A stretch of DNA of 64,000 nucleotides from Cordilura impudica (lineage: Eukaryota > Arthropoda > Insecta > Diptera > Scathophagidae). Position numbers and translations under genes: made by a program. The notes under the pieces are model-generated. The model saw nothing but the letters and a program-made list of their open reading frames with translations, made no database searches and was not told where the DNA came from. This document shows, one piece after another, positions 1 through 11,121 of this stretch (position 1 is its first letter; each line of letters opens with the position of its first letter). The DNA lies in NCBI GenBank assembly GCA_963682025.1, contig OY821517.1:300084844-300148843 (forward strand). The letters run 5' to 3'.

Positions 1-383
1 TCCACTAATGAGTAGTCCAAAAATGCTCCCTTTGACCCCATATAGAGCTGCTTCCCGATCTTCACTTAAATCTATTAAAAACAAAAATATTGCACTGATT
101 CTTCTCAAATTTTGTTTGTACATATTTTTGCAAAATACAAGAGACTTTACCAAACATGATCAGGATCGGTCCATTTTTGGACCTAGTCCCTTTCTAGATA
201 TAGCATCCGATATGAACTTTTTCATATCTGCAGCCAAAAAAAATTAATAAAAATCCCACTCAAATTTGGTTTTTGCTTATTTTCAATGTCCAGTTAGTTG
301 GGTCTAAGAGATAGGGTTTCTAAACGCATGGTATAGGGTATCGTATAGTCGGTCTAGACCGACTATAATTTTCTTACTTGTTA
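1..383 (+). repeat. Interspersed repeat family A, partial copy
   Basis: Nearly identical to 55960-56310, and similar to stretches at 13648-13990, 18906-19220, 28240-28990, 43440-43750 and 56311-56945. The copy is cut by the window start and ends with the shared words ACTATAATTTTC and CTTGTTA. No protein-coding capacity is convincing. The same family elsewhere in the window carries (CGGA)n runs. I do not recognise its superfamily. The high similarity to the 56-kb copy suggests recent activity or gene conversion. Confidence 0.8.
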
Positions 384-902
384 ATACTGTGTTTATAAAT
401 ACTCACCACCCAAAAAAAATAACAAATAATTTGTTGTAATGGTTTAAAAAACCCAAAAAAAAAAATTTTTTTGTTGCTTCTAATATTAATTTTTATTGCT
501 TTTTCAGATGACATAAAAGATTTTTTTAATTTTTGTGTAAATGTAAGAAATCATGTGGCTATAATATTGCACCACAGTGTATGTACTACTCTAACCACAA
601 TTAATACGTACGCTAACATGTATTTTTTATTAAAGAACTCTGAACTACTATTATTCAATCAAACTCAAACCTATTTAATAAAAACAAAAATGCATTTGAA
701 ATGTTTTTTGAGCAATTCCATAAAAATGTCAACTTTTATGAAAAAAAATATTTTTTCATTCATATGAAGTAAGTTTAAAAATATATTAATATATGTTCCA
801 AGTTAAATAATGTAGTTCCTTACAAGCATTCTAAATAATAAAATAAATATAAAATTTATATATTTACTCAATTTTCATTTAATACATGTTTAAGAAACTT
901 TA
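384..902. other. AT-rich non-coding stretch
   Basis: Long A/T runs and no recognisable gene or element. The short open frame at 471-767 has no recognisable motif and looks like chance in AT-rich DNA. Confidence 0.5.
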
Positions 903-1107
903 GTTATTCCGTCACAGTCATTCCGTCACGTCAAATGACAGTTAATAAATTCGATACTATTACAGGCCAGTTGCTCTTAATTATAATTTTATATATCACA
1001 TGTAAAATATGCATTAGTTTAAACTCTGACTTGCTTCTTAATTTACAAAAGTTCCCAGGTTTTAATACCGGGACATAGTCATGGTAGCAAAAATGTCATT
1101 CCGTCAC
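903..1107 (+). repeat. Direct repeats of ATTCCGTCAC
   Basis: The word ATTCCGTCAC, usually within GTCATTCCGTCAC, occurs at 903-915, 917-929 and 1095-1107. A one-base variant lies at 2552-2564. I did not notice it elsewhere in the window. The last two copies are separated by the DD41D element at 1230-2509. Without that insertion they would be about 170 bp apart, similar to the preceding spacing. They look like repeated subterminal sites of an older element, possibly a host for the Tc1-like gene downstream, but its edges are not resolved. Confidence 0.5.
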
Positions 1108-1229
1108 ACAATGAGAAATTACTCAAAAATAAAAGAATAAAATAGTGTAAAAATTGTTTCTGAGTTTTTTTAAATCTCTTAATCATTAACAATCATTTTC
1201 AAACTGAAGAATGAATTTTCAATTCAAAA

Positions 1230-2509
1230 TAACGGGTGATTTTTTTGAGGTTAGGATTTTCATGCATTAGTATTTGACAGATCACGTGGGATTTCAGACA
1301 TGGTGTCAAAGAGAAAGATGCTCAGTATGCTTTGACATTTCATCATGAATAGACTTACTAACGAGCAACGCTTGCAAATCATTGAATTTTATTACCAAAA
1401 TCAGTTTTCGGTTCGAAATGTGTTTCGCGCTTTACGTCCGATTTATGGTCTACATAATCGACCAAGTGAGCAAACAATTAATGCGATTGTGACCAAGTTT
1501 CGCAATCAGTTTACTTTATTGGACATTAAACCAACCACACGAATGCGTACAGTGCGTACAGAAGAGAATATTGCGTCTGTTTCTGAGAGTGTTACTGAAG
1601 ACCGTGAAATGTCGATTCGTCGCCGTTCGCAGCAATTGGGTTTGTGTTATTCGACCACATGGAAGATTTTACGCAAAGATCTTGGTGTAAAACCGTATAA
1701 AATACAGCTCGTGCAAGAACTGAAGCCGAACGATCTGCCACAACGTCTAATTTTCAGTGAATGGGCCCTAGAAAAGTTGGCAGAAAATCCGCTATTTTAT
1801 CGACAAATTTTGTTCAGCGATGAGGCTCATTTCTGGTTGAATGGCTTCGTAAATAAGCAAAATTGCCGTATTTGGAGTGAAGAGCAACCAGAAGCCGTTC
1901 AAGAACTGCCCATGCATCCCGAAAAATGCACTGTTTGGTGTGGTTTGTACGCTGGTGGAATCATTGGACCGTATTTTTTCAAAGATGCTGTTGGACGCAA
2001 CGTTACGGTGAATGGCGATCGCTATCGTTCGATGCTAACAAACTTTTTGTTGCCAAAAATGGAAGAACTGAACTTGGTTGACATGTGGTTTCAACAAGAT
2101 GGCGCTACATGCCACACAGCTCGCGATTCTATGGCCATTTTGAGGGAAAACTTCGGAGAACAATTCATCTCAAGAAATGGACCGGTAAGTTGGCCACCAA
2201 GATCATGCGATTTGACGCCTTTAGACTATTTTTTGTGGGGCTACGTCAAGTCTAAAGTCTACAGAAATAAGCCAGCAACTATTCCAGCTTTGGAAGACAA
2301 CATTTCCGAAGAAATTCGGGCCCAAAATTGGACTTTCCGAATGGACCACCTAAGACGCAGCCGCGGTCAACATTTAAATGAAATTATCTTCAAAAAGTAA
2401 ATGTCATGGACCAATCTAACGTTTCAAATAAAGAACCGATGAGATTTTGCAAATTTTATGCGTTTTTTTTTTAAAAAAAGTTATCAAGCTCTTAAAAAAT
2501 CACCCGTTA
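1230..2509 (+). mobile_element. Complete DD41D Tc1/mariner-type transposon
   Basis: The element body is 1232-2507, about 1.28 kb. It is flanked on both sides by TA (1230-1231 and 2508-2509), the target duplication expected of the Tc1/mariner superfamily. The ends are inverted: ACGGGTGATTTTTT at the left and its complement at the right, with similarity fading after about 18 bp. A single open reading frame fills the centre. It sits between repeats with the ATTCCGTCAC word and so probably interrupts an older element. The intact frame, good termini and clean duplication mark it as young compared with the other DNA transposons here. Confidence 0.92.
1345..2400 (+). CDS. DD41D mariner-like transposase, open frame
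   Basis: A 351-residue transposase with a helix-turn-helix-like N-terminal half (residues about 1-120, with a VLRKDLG-like WKILRKDLG segment near 106-114) and an RNase-H-fold DDE/D domain. Visible catalytic residues are Asp159 in FSDEAHFW, Asp252 in FQQDGATCHTA and Asp294 in TPLDYFLWG. Forty-one residues lie between the second and third Asp, so it belongs to the DD41D group (rosa/Visitor-like families by established naming). The start is the first ATG in the frame, 113 bp inside the left terminus. Compared with the sister copy at 23575-24662, about ten codons are missing between residues 326 and 328, in frame, near the C-terminus. That could reduce activity. Length is otherwise normal and there are no stops. 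Confidence 0.9.
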   Translation: MNRLTNEQRLQIIEFYYQNQFSVRNVFRALRPIYGLHNRPSEQTINAIVTKFRNQFTLLDIKPTTRMRTVRTEENIASVSESVTEDREMSIRRRSQQLGLCYSTTWKILRKDLGVKPYKIQLVQELKPNDLPQRLIFSEWALEKLAENPLFYRQILFSDEAHFWLNGFVNKQNCRIWSEEQPEAVQELPMHPEKCTVWCGLYAGGIIGPYFFKDAVGRNVTVNGDRYRSMLTNFLLPKMEELNLVDMWFQQDGATCHTARDSMAILRENFGEQFISRNGPVSWPPRSCDLTPLDYFLWGYVKSKVYRNKPATIPALEDNISEEIRAQNWTFRMDHLRRSRGQHLNEIIFKK

Positions 2510-2720
2510 GCTTTGTAGAATAGCCTTAATTTCAATTCTACAACTCAAAATGTCATTCCGTCGCATATGGAATTGACCTTTTTATACTTTATTAAAAATA
2601 AAAACTTAAAACATATTTCTCAGAAAAACATTATTTTTACAAATTAAAAACTTCAAGCACTTTTTAAGTGCATTATATCATTTTGACCATTATTAATAAG
2701 TGCAGTATAAAAAATTTTAG
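2510..2720. other. Non-coding DNA between two transposons
   Basis: AT-rich. It contains the fourth ATTCCGTC-type repeat (2552-2564) and the left GACCATTATTAATA arm (2685-2698) of the Tc1-like element. Confidence 0.45.
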
Positions 2721-3946
2721 TTAATATTGCGTAACGTCACCTTTTGCAGCAATCACGGCTTTGATTCTATTATTCATTGAATTTATTAATGATTGACATT
2801 CATCAGGTGTAATAGAGTCCCATATTTCCTTTATTTTTAGCGTTAAATCACCTATTGTTCTTTGGGGCTCATTTCTAAGCCGTCTTTTCATTATGACCCA
2901 CACTGACTCAATCGGATTGAGGTCTGGGCTAGATGATGAGATGGCCACTCTAAAACATTAACACTGTTTTCCACTAACCATTTTTTGGTTATTTTCGCAA
3001 TGTGGACCGGTGCACCATCTGGCTGAAAGGTGTATTCGCCGAACGAACTTATGTTTTCTAGTGAAGGCATCAAGTGCTCTTCCAGTATTTTTATATATTT
3101 GACTGCATGAACAGTACTTTCAATAAAACAAAGTTGCCTACACCCTTAGCAGACATGCAACCCCAAATCATTACACTGGCTGGAAACTTAAGAGTACGCT
3201 TTAAACAGTCTCTATGATATGATTCATTTTTTTTGCGTACAACCTTAGTCCGGATATCACTTACTTGCAATTCAAATTTGGATTCATCACTAAATATTAT
3301 CGAATTCCATTGTCTTTGTGTCCAGAGTTGTCGTTCCTTTGTCCACAACAATCGTTTTTGCTTTTGGACTTTAGTAAGCAAGGGTATTGATTTGGCCTAC
3401 AAATTGTTAACATTTCATTGATAAATATTAAGTTATTTATACCTTCCTAACTTACCTTTTAAAATCCATATTCGAGCTTTTTTAAATGCTTTCGGGTTGT
3501 TTCCCGTCCAATAGGTTTTCCCATTGATGCTGACCACTCTGCAGCCAAGTTTCTAAGTGTTTCTCTTCTATTTTTCATAACTATCATATTTAAAGACCGG
3601 ATGTAACGTTGGATAATAGATGAAATATTTTCACGTTTTTTAGTGTTATGCTCAATTGAATTATTTTTTTTTTTTTTTGAAAAATTCAACAACAGATTGC
3701 ACACTTGATTTTGAAAGGCCCAATTGTGTAGCAATATCTTGAAAACTTTTTCCACTTTTTACTTTTTTCATTATTAAATTTCGAACATCGGACGATATTG
3801 GCTTTACACGCACCATTTTTTGTTGGATTTTTTTATTTCACAGCTCTTTTATAATCAAACCGACGCGTGACTTATTTTCAATTACAAAAACAAGAAATTT
3901 ATGAAAAATAACGAAACTTTCTATACCATACGAATTAATAATGGTC
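2685..3946 (-). mobile_element. Degraded Tc1-like transposon
   Basis: The coding part is bounded by an inverted pair: GACCATTATTAATA at 2685-2698 and its complement at 3933-3946. A further direct copy of ATTAATAATGG lies at 4150-4160, about 215 bp outside the right arm. Two binding-site-like repeats in one arm resemble the IR/DR layout of some Tc1 elements such as Minos. The matching outer site on the left is not visible, perhaps because that arm was rearranged by the DD41D insertion. The outer boundaries are therefore uncertain. Confidence 0.6.
2721..3816 (-). pseudogene. Tc1-like transposase pseudogene
   Basis: Read on the minus strand from an ATG at 3816. The N-terminus has a paired-type helix-turn-helix (motif IATQLGLSKSSVQ). 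The DDE domain follows in pieces: FSDESKFEL (first Asp), VMIWGCMSAKG, FQPDGAPVHIA (second Asp) and SPDLNPIESVW (Glu). The C-terminus ends at a stop at 2721-2723. The frame is broken at least after the HTH, where a poly-T run creates a Lys-rich artefact near 3670, and again between the second Asp and the Glu near 2945. The Tc1 family normally has about 340 residues, which fits the total span. It is not functional. Confidence 0.85.
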
Positions 3947-4400
3947 ATATTGAATATGTTGCATTTTTAGGGCTTTTCCTAAATCAGGGTTGCATTAAAA
4001 GAAAATAATTTCCAACAGTGTTTCTTCGTTGCATATTTAAGAACTGCTTTAAAAGAAATTTAAAATTAAAAAAAAATATAAACAACTGCGTTCTGCAATT
4101 CACAAAACTTAAATGAATTTTATTATTATCAAAAAATATCACCGTACGTATTAATAATGGTTAGAGTAGTATATTAAAAAAAAATTTTAATCGATTAATT
4201 GCTAAAAATTTTTTTTCGAATTATTCGCTACTCACCAAACATATTTGTTGAGTGGATACCATAATGTGGAGATATTATTTATTTGATTTAAATATCAAAC
4301 ACGTAGCTCCAATGAAAAACTTCCATTAAAGAAAAAAATATTTTCATAAAAATTTGACAAAAAGAAATAATTCATTTTACATAAAAAAAAATTTAAATAA
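3947..4400. other. AT-rich DNA, probably 3' LTR body and old Tc1 arm
   Basis: No gene. Contains the outer ATTAATAATGG repeat (4150-4160). The stretch next to 4400 should be the rest of the gypsy 3' LTR, whose far end I could not locate. Confidence 0.4.
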
Positions 4401-5880
4401 TTTTTGAAAGGGAAGTACAGTAAAACAGAAATACAGTACTCTACATTACTCTCCTCCCAGTACAAACTAAAATAAATAAGTGGTAAATAACTTAAATACT
4501 AATTACATGATTAGTTAATCATGAAAGTTACTTTTTTTTAGAAGATTTGTTAATTTGTTTTATAATTAAAATCTTTCTCTGATATAAATGATGGTTTAAC
4601 TTGATCGATGTGATAAGTTTTAATCAAATTTCCTTTTTGAATTTTAAAAACTTTATTATTTCTATCAATGACATGAAAGGGTCCTTCAAAAGGAGGTTTA
4701 AGCCCTGAGATATTGTGAGCTTTAACGTAGACATAATCACATGTTGACAGATGTTTTAGAATAAATTGTTTGTCAACATTCTAATAAGCAACTTTCGATC
4801 TCACCACTGAAAAATAGTCGCGAAGTTTCCGTAAAGTTTCTTCCACTGGAACTTCAGTATCACCTTCAACTACTAGTTCTCCTGGTAGTCGAAGAGCTTG
4901 GCCATATCCTAGTTCTGCTGGAGAAGATTTCAAATCTACTTTTATTGAGGTTCGCAAACCCAATAGAACAAATGGTAACAATTCTGACCATTTTATAGAG
5001 TTTGATGATGAAATCAAAGCGGATTTAAGTTGTCTATGGAATCGTTCGAGTATACCATTTGCCTACGGATGGTAAGGTGAAGAAGTATGTATCTTGTGTA
5101 TCCCAAGTAATGATGTTAGTTCTTTAAAAAGTTTTGAAGTAAATTGAGTGCCTTGATCAGCAGTGATTATAGATTTCAACAAATAATTTTGCAACAGACT
5201 GTGCACTAATATCACGGAAAGGGTAAGCTTCTGGCCACCGTGAATATCTATCTATAATTGTCAGAATATACTTATAGCCATTTGAAACAGAGAGAGGACC
5301 AACTAAATCTATATGTATATGTTCAAAACGACCTTTTGGAATTTTAAATAGTTTGAACTTTAGATTTTGTGTACCTGTTAATTTTGGAACTCTAACAAAA
5401 GTGATTTAGAGCCAGGGATGCGATAAATGATGAATTTTCTCAAAAATCAATTTGCGAAAGCATGGTGGTAGATACGGTTTAGGAGATTTATTAGAAACAT
5501 AACACCAAATTCTTCGGTGAAGAAACGATCAATTTTAATGAATCATCCAAATTATGTTCATTATAAAAATTCTCAATATTAATATCATGAGTTGTAATTG
5601 GAATTCGAGATAACGAATCTGCAATGATGTTTTGTTTTTCGGACACATATTGAATATTGTTAGTAAATTGAGCTACATAATCAAGTTGTCTTGTTTGTCT
5701 AGGAGAACGTTCAGTTTTCGAATTTAATACAAATGTGAGAGGTTTATGATCTGTATATACTATGAAATCACGACGATCCAAAAAATGTCTAAAATGTTTA
5801 ATAGCTATATATATTGCCAAAAGTTCTCTAAACAATTTTTGAAAGGGAAGTACAGTAAAACAGTAATACAGTACTCTACA
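4401..5880 (-). mobile_element. Internally deleted Ty3/gypsy LTR retrotransposon
   Basis: On the minus strand a 45-bp sequence starting TGTAGAGTACTG occurs twice as a near-perfect direct repeat, at 5836-5880 and 4401-4445. The second copy is preceded directly by a purine-rich tract (GGGAGGAGAG, about 4447-4462), which is what a polypurine tract next to a 3' LTR looks like. The repeats are therefore read as LTR 5' ends. In the upstream copy the LTR start is joined straight to RNase H coding sequence, so gag, protease and most of the reverse transcriptase are missing. The LTR 3' end and target duplication were not found. Confidence 0.75.
4781..5865 (-). pseudogene. Gypsy pol fragment: RNase H and integrase
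   Basis: Minus-strand coding remnants in Ty3/gypsy order. RNase H (about 5860-5500) has the YTDHKPLTF motif, a LDY..QF segment and ADSLSR. Integrase (about 5450-4781) has an HIDLVGPL segment with the first Asp, TADQGTQF with the second Asp, a PYHP..NG..ERFH segment with the Glu, and the downstream ELLPFVLLGLRTS region. A Gln codon between PYHP and ANG has become a stop, and there are other frame breaks. The sequence begins inside RNase H at the junction with an LTR end and cannot be functional. Confidence 0.85.
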
Positions 5881-7264
5881 CATAATATATGAGTATATGT
5901 ATGTCTAAGACACTAGTTTGGATGGATATTAAGTCTGGCTGATCAATTTTTTTTCTTATTTTTTTAATTTTCGCCCTTTATCATTATTTTTGGATTCTGA
6001 AGAAAAGGGTAGTTCTGACATGTTTAAAAAAAACTGAGATCTATTTCCAACATTAGGGGTGACTGCTAACTAATTTTTTGACACTGATGTAAATTTTACT
6101 AATTAGTTTCATACAACCGCACAAAATTAAAACCGTAAATAACATAACAGTATGACGGGCATAAATTATAAAAAAAAACAAATTGTTATGAAAATTCAAG
6201 TTTTTTTTCGCAATATAATCGATGATTTTTCAATAAATTAAATATTCCAAACATGTTTCGACATACATTGACAATAAGCCCTCATGCACTTTATGGTAGT
6301 CGAACAGAGCGGATGTTAAATTGTTAAGTGTACTCGTACACATGACTACATAAAGGTTTTAGGCAATAACAACAATTAGAATTCAAAGTATTTTAGAAAA
6401 TATTTAAGGTTTTCGATTTAAAAGCCTATCTTTAAATTTCAACAGCTGCCAAACATCGTACAATCCTAAATTGAATGCACGTTAAAGTAATTAAGTAAAA
6501 TAACAGCTAAGGCAACAACAACGCCAACATGCAATTACATACACCATCGTAATAACGAAACATCCTGCTTACACAAAAAAAAAAAAAATTATGAAAAAAC
6601 AAAAAAAAAAACAAAGAAGAAAAAAACGACCTGAGGCTAATTTTCCATATAAAGAAAAACTATGTGCAGTACGTTTGTGCTTGGAAAATACACCCTTTTT
6701 TTGGTCTTTCGTTTTGAAAATCAAAGACAAACACAATAATGACACTTGAGCCAACAACGAAGGAACGAACCAACGAACAAACGCTGGCATTTAAATGAAA
6801 ATTACGAAATGTGTTTTTAAATGCATGAAATTACCACAAGGCAATACGAGTGAGCACAAGTCAGCCAGTCAGGCAAACAGGCAGGCGAGCAAGCATGCTG
6901 CCACATAAGGAGTGGAATAAACTGTTTTTTCACGAGTGAATTTAACCCTTAAATGTTGTTGATTTTTATGGAAACAAATTATTTTTGAACACTTTCTATC
7001 TTGAACTTTTCGCTAAAGTTTTTTCACCGAAGATGTTCAGAATGGTCTAGGCTAACATTTTGGGATTATACCAAAGCCCTGACTTCAGGCTTTGAGGACT
7101 TTTCCGGATTAATTGTCAAAAAATTCTTTTTTGCCCCCAATTCTCCAGCAAGCGGATTTCCTTATCCGATACTTACATCTAAATAGTAGTTCGTGCTACG
7201 TCAAAATTCCCATATGGCACAAATTAAAAACAAAAATCTGTTTCAGTCCAACCAATCTAGATTC
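5881..7264. other. No recognisable gene
   Basis: AT-rich unique-looking sequence with A- and T-runs (for example 6569-6620) and a CAGC/AGGC-rich patch near 6860-6900. Open frames here (6569-6790, 7001-7186) lack recognisable motifs. Confidence 0.4.
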
Positions 7265-7962
7265 TACTCTTGGTACTGGATGATCGTCAGCTGAAGGTGC
7301 GTAATCCAGCTGAAATGACAGGCATTTCGAAAAGTGTTATACATCGCATAATGATGTGAAGATGTTTCAATATGGTGCTTAGCTATGCTTCACCGCAATA
7401 AAGCCAAGTTTTTGCGCAGACTCATAACTATGGATAAGACATGTGTCCCACATTTCACACCTGAGCCTAAGGAACAGCAAAACAGTCAAAGAATTATGTC
7501 CAAAATGGGCCAAGACAGTTTCCTCTGCAGGCAAGGTTACGGCGTCCGATTTTGGTTTGCGAGTAGGATAACATTTATAGATCATCTTCAAAGAGGAAAA
7601 ACAATCATGCAGCGTTATTGCAGCGTTTTAGTGATGAAAGTATGGAAAAAATACCGCATTTGGCGAAAAAGAAAATGTTGTCTCATCAAGACAATATACC
7701 AGTATTGCGATGCCCAAAATCCATGAACGAAAGTTCGAATGCTTCTTCATTTTTATATATTTAGTTCCCTCGGATAATCTCCTATTTCCAAACTTGAAAG
7801 AATGGATCTATGCTAACGGATTTGCCAATAATGAAGAGAACAAATCTGCGGATGATGGTTATTTAAAGAAGCTAGACTGCTCTTACTAAAAACAGAGTAT
7901 CGAAGCTATCGAAAGCGTTGGGAAAAATATGTCGCGCTAAAAGTAGATTATGTTGAGAATTA
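7265..7962 (+). pseudogene. Decayed mariner (DD34D-type) transposase
   Basis: Fragments appear in the order of a mariner transposase: LDDRQLKVR and ISKS.IHRI of the N-terminal HTH linker, then MLHRNKAKFLRRLITMDKT with the first catalytic Asp and PHFTPEP. Next come FIDHLQRGKTI, a damaged second-Asp region near 7690, an SDNLLFPNLKEW-like third-Asp region, and the C-terminal WEKYVALKVDYVEN ending at a stop around 7962. Several stops and frameshifts break it. The N-terminal third is missing or unrecognisable. The wording resembles the irritans/mellifera-type mariners, but subfamily is not certain. Confidence 0.8.
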
Positions 7963-8099
7963 AGGAAAATTAATCCAAAACTTTTTCGGGCTCGGCTTGT
8001 TCTGGAATCGTCTTCGTATTTTGCCTACGAATTCTATCATTGACTTGAAACTCTTTATTATAAATTCACCACTTCAATTGAAATTTTTTTAAGGAATTA

Positions 8100-9345
8100 A
8101 TTAAATATATATTTAGGGAATTCACCCAATTGAAAGGATTCGCTAGTAGATCAAAGACCCACCGACACTCACATAGGGCTCAAACTTTAGAGATCGTCAT
8201 ATACCTGGCTAAGGCGACATGCATATTTAAAATCACGCTCAATAGAAACTGCGTTTCGCAAGGGAGTAGAGAAATCTTTTGAATTCATACAAAATACAAT
8301 AGCGGATTTGCCCATAGCCCATAGAAGGGGCTTTCAATAATGTTAATACCGACGTAATTCATCGTGTTCTCATGGCTCTGGATGCTGAAAGCTTCAGCTC
8401 ACGAAGACATGAATTGTAATTGCTTTTCTGGGTAGTAGTGTAAGGTCAAAACAAGTTGGAGTGACCTCGTCATTGTTATGACTTCTAGTTATTGAATCAG
8501 TTCTTGTAGGACTCGACAAGGGACACGTAGTAAGGGACGACGTAGTAATTGCGATATCAGTTATTTTCTTGAAAGTGATAAGTGATATCATGAAAAGTAC
8601 TCTGAATACTCCAGTAGTGATCTAGAAGTAAATTCAAGCAAAACAGAACTGGTACATTTTACTGCGAAAGCAAGCCAAGCTTCAGACTATGCTAAATAAC
8701 TTGGAATCATCATGGACTCTATGCTCAAATGGAAACTGAACAATGAACACAAAGTTAAAAAGGCAACCATTTGAGGCCAAAAATGGTTTTATGTACACGA
8801 TCATCGTACGGCCCATGCCCACATAGGGGACTCTCTAGTATGGTGGACAGCAACTATTAAAAGTGCAACGGCCAACATGCTATAGATTAACTGGTGTAAT
8901 TGCCTGCTACAGGATATCGACATGTTAGGTTTCGAAATCGGTTACCACATAATTTGACTTTTGGAAAGATCGAAAGATCATTTCGAGGAACTATTAAGGC
9001 TCAGCCGCCATAACGTGACTACTCTTGCATGGATCCCCAACCATTGAGATTGCTTTGGTATTTAACGGGCAGACGAACTAGCAAGAACAGGTTCCACTGA
9101 GAACCATCAAGGGAGGAATTTTCGTGCATTTCTTATAAGAAGCGGAGGCAAAAGTGGCCCGACTAAAACTTAAGTCGGACTAAATCTCCCCTAAGTTGGA
9201 GTAGAAGGGACATATCAAGGCTCACGGCGGTGCTGACGGGTCATTAGCTTATCGGTAGACATGAAGGAAAATTCGCTTTTCTGATTTACGATCACAGACA
9301 CAGCTATGGAACTTCTGGAGAAAAGGAGACAATATATCATCTTTC
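8100..9345 (+). pseudogene. RNase-H-bearing LINE relic (I/LOA/R1 group), 5' part
   Basis: Decayed non-LTR retrotransposon ORF2. An IEGAFNNVNTDVIHRVL block (about 8315-8375) is RT motif 3-like. VNSSKTELVHFT and LGIIMDSMLKWK (8630-8745) are the RT thumb region, followed by a TYGSLVWW-like remnant near 8835. A W.PNH...ADELARTGS block (about 9025-9100) is an RNase H end. LTAVLTGH..IGRH and a following Cys/His tail (about 9205-9345) match the end of such ORFs. The presence of RNase H points to the I/LOA/R1 group. The tail is interrupted at 9345 by a younger LINE and resumes at 11122. Confidence 0.7.
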
Positions 9346-11107
9346 GCCAGTGATGCAGAAACAGCTGCAGGGTCAAACAACATGAAAGAGCTACATCAGA
9401 TAATAAATCGTCTATCAAATCAAAATATGAATCGTAACCATGCTATAAAGGACTCTGATGGTCAGCTTCTGACAAATACTGAAGAACAAACCAGAAGATG
9501 GAAGCAACACTTCGAGGAAATAAGCAACATTACTTATGATGAAATTCCGGAAAGCTCTCAGAATATCGATTCACATACAATAATCAATAACGCAATAACC
9601 ACAGAACACCCAAGCATCGAAGAAATTAAGTGTGCTATCTCAAAAATAAAAAAGAACAAGACGCCGGGTGAAGACGGAATCCATCCAGAGATACTTCAAA
9701 CGAACCCAACGATAGCTGCAGAAATGGTATACCCATATATTCGTGATGCTTGGATTAATGAAGAACTTCCTAGTACTTGGACTAAAGGTACAATAATTAA
9801 ACTACCAAAAAAGAACGACCTAACTGTGTGTGATAATTGGCGAGGCATCACACTGCTTAACACAATATATAAGGTCATTGCGATAATAATAAACAACCGA
9901 CTGCAGCATGTTGAAAAGGCATTACGAGACAAACTGGTTTTCGTCCTCATAGTAACTGTGTAGACCAAACCAACACTCTTCGCGTTATAATAGAGCAATC
10001 GGTTGAATGGCGCACACCATTGTATTTAGTTTTTATTGACTTCAAAAAAGCTTTTGATTCCATAAGACGAAGTGCAATATGGGCTCCATTAACAGCAAAA
10101 GGGGTACCAATGAAGTTGATAAACATAATTAAAGCCATGTACAACAACACTACTCTACAAGTTCGGCATAACGGCATGACCAGTGAATCCTTTCAGACAA
10201 ACGCTGGAGTGAAACAAGGATGCCCACTATCTCCTCTACTATTTGCTGTTGTATTAGATGAAGTCATGTTAAAGCTCTGCAGGAAAAAAGGGGTATCGTA
10301 TGGGACTTTCAAAAACATCTAGAAGATTTGGATTTCGCTGATGATATTTGCCTCATGTCACACAATTTTAACGACATGCAGACCAAAGTGAATGATCTGG
10401 GAACACTGGCAAAAGAAGTTGGATTAGAGATAAGCATTTCGAAAACACATGCAATGCGAATCAACAATACAATCGATAACCACATTCTAATACAAAACCA
10501 ACGCATACAATATGTTAACTCATTCTGCTACTTAGGATGTATAATGTCGATAGGCGGCGGCGTGGAAGAAGATGTGACAAACAGGCTGAAAAAGGCAAGA
10601 TCAGCCTTTGGTCGCTTGAATAGAAATTGGCGATCACCCCAAGTCTCGAAGAAGACAAGGATTCGAATATTTAACGCATGCGTGAAATCAACTCTTCTGT
10701 ACGGTAGCGAAACCTGGCTGACTACAAGCGTAATAGTACAGAGACTACAGGTCTTTATAAATAAATGCCTGCGAATAATTTGCCGCATCTTTTGGCCGAA
10801 AACAATAACCAATACTGATCTTTGGAGATTGATGAACGAGATACCTATAAATTGCCAAATAACAAAAAGAAAGTGGAAATGGATAGGACACACATTAAGA
10901 AAGCCAAACGGTAGCATCACGAGGACTGCTTTAGAATGGAATCCTCAAGGCAGCCGACGCCCCGGTCGTCCAAAGAACTCTTGGCGCAGAACACTTAACC
11001 AAGAACTTAAAATATTAAACAAAACTTTTGATGAAATTAAAATTATATGTAACGATAGATTAAGTTGGAATAATCTTGTAGAAACCCTAAGTTCCCAAGT
11101 GGAATGA
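9346..11107 (+). pseudogene. RTE-like LINE reverse transcriptase, two frameshifts
   Basis: Encodes the C-terminal two thirds of an ORF2: the pre-RT segment (KELHQIINRLS), KIKKNKTPGEDGIHPEIL, CDNWRGITLLNT, DFKKAFDSI, AGVKQGCPLSPLLFA, the catalytic DFADDICL, then YVNSFCYLGCIMS, LLYGSETW, IGHTLRKPNG and GRPKNSWRR, ending SSQVE and a stop at 11105-11107. The frame is broken by one frameshift near 9945 and another near 10305, just before the FADD motif. No endonuclease domain is present because of 5' truncation. The RT type groups with the endonuclease-containing LINE at 29.9-33.1 kb. RTE-like is my best clade call and is tentative. Confidence 0.88.
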
Positions 11108-11121
11108 ATAAAGGAAAAAAA
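9346..11121 (+). mobile_element. 5'-truncated RTE-like LINE inserted in an older LINE
   Basis: A LINE copy starting abruptly within the pre-RT region and ending in an A-rich tail (11113-11124). Imperfect target duplications flank it: ATATCATCTTTC at 9334-9345 and ATATCATATTTC following the tail at about 11123-11134. Removing it joins the older LINE's reading frame into a typical ETI.HL-C tail motif, which supports the boundaries. A 94-bp stub of the same family lies at 50481-50574 on the minus strand. Confidence 0.85.
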
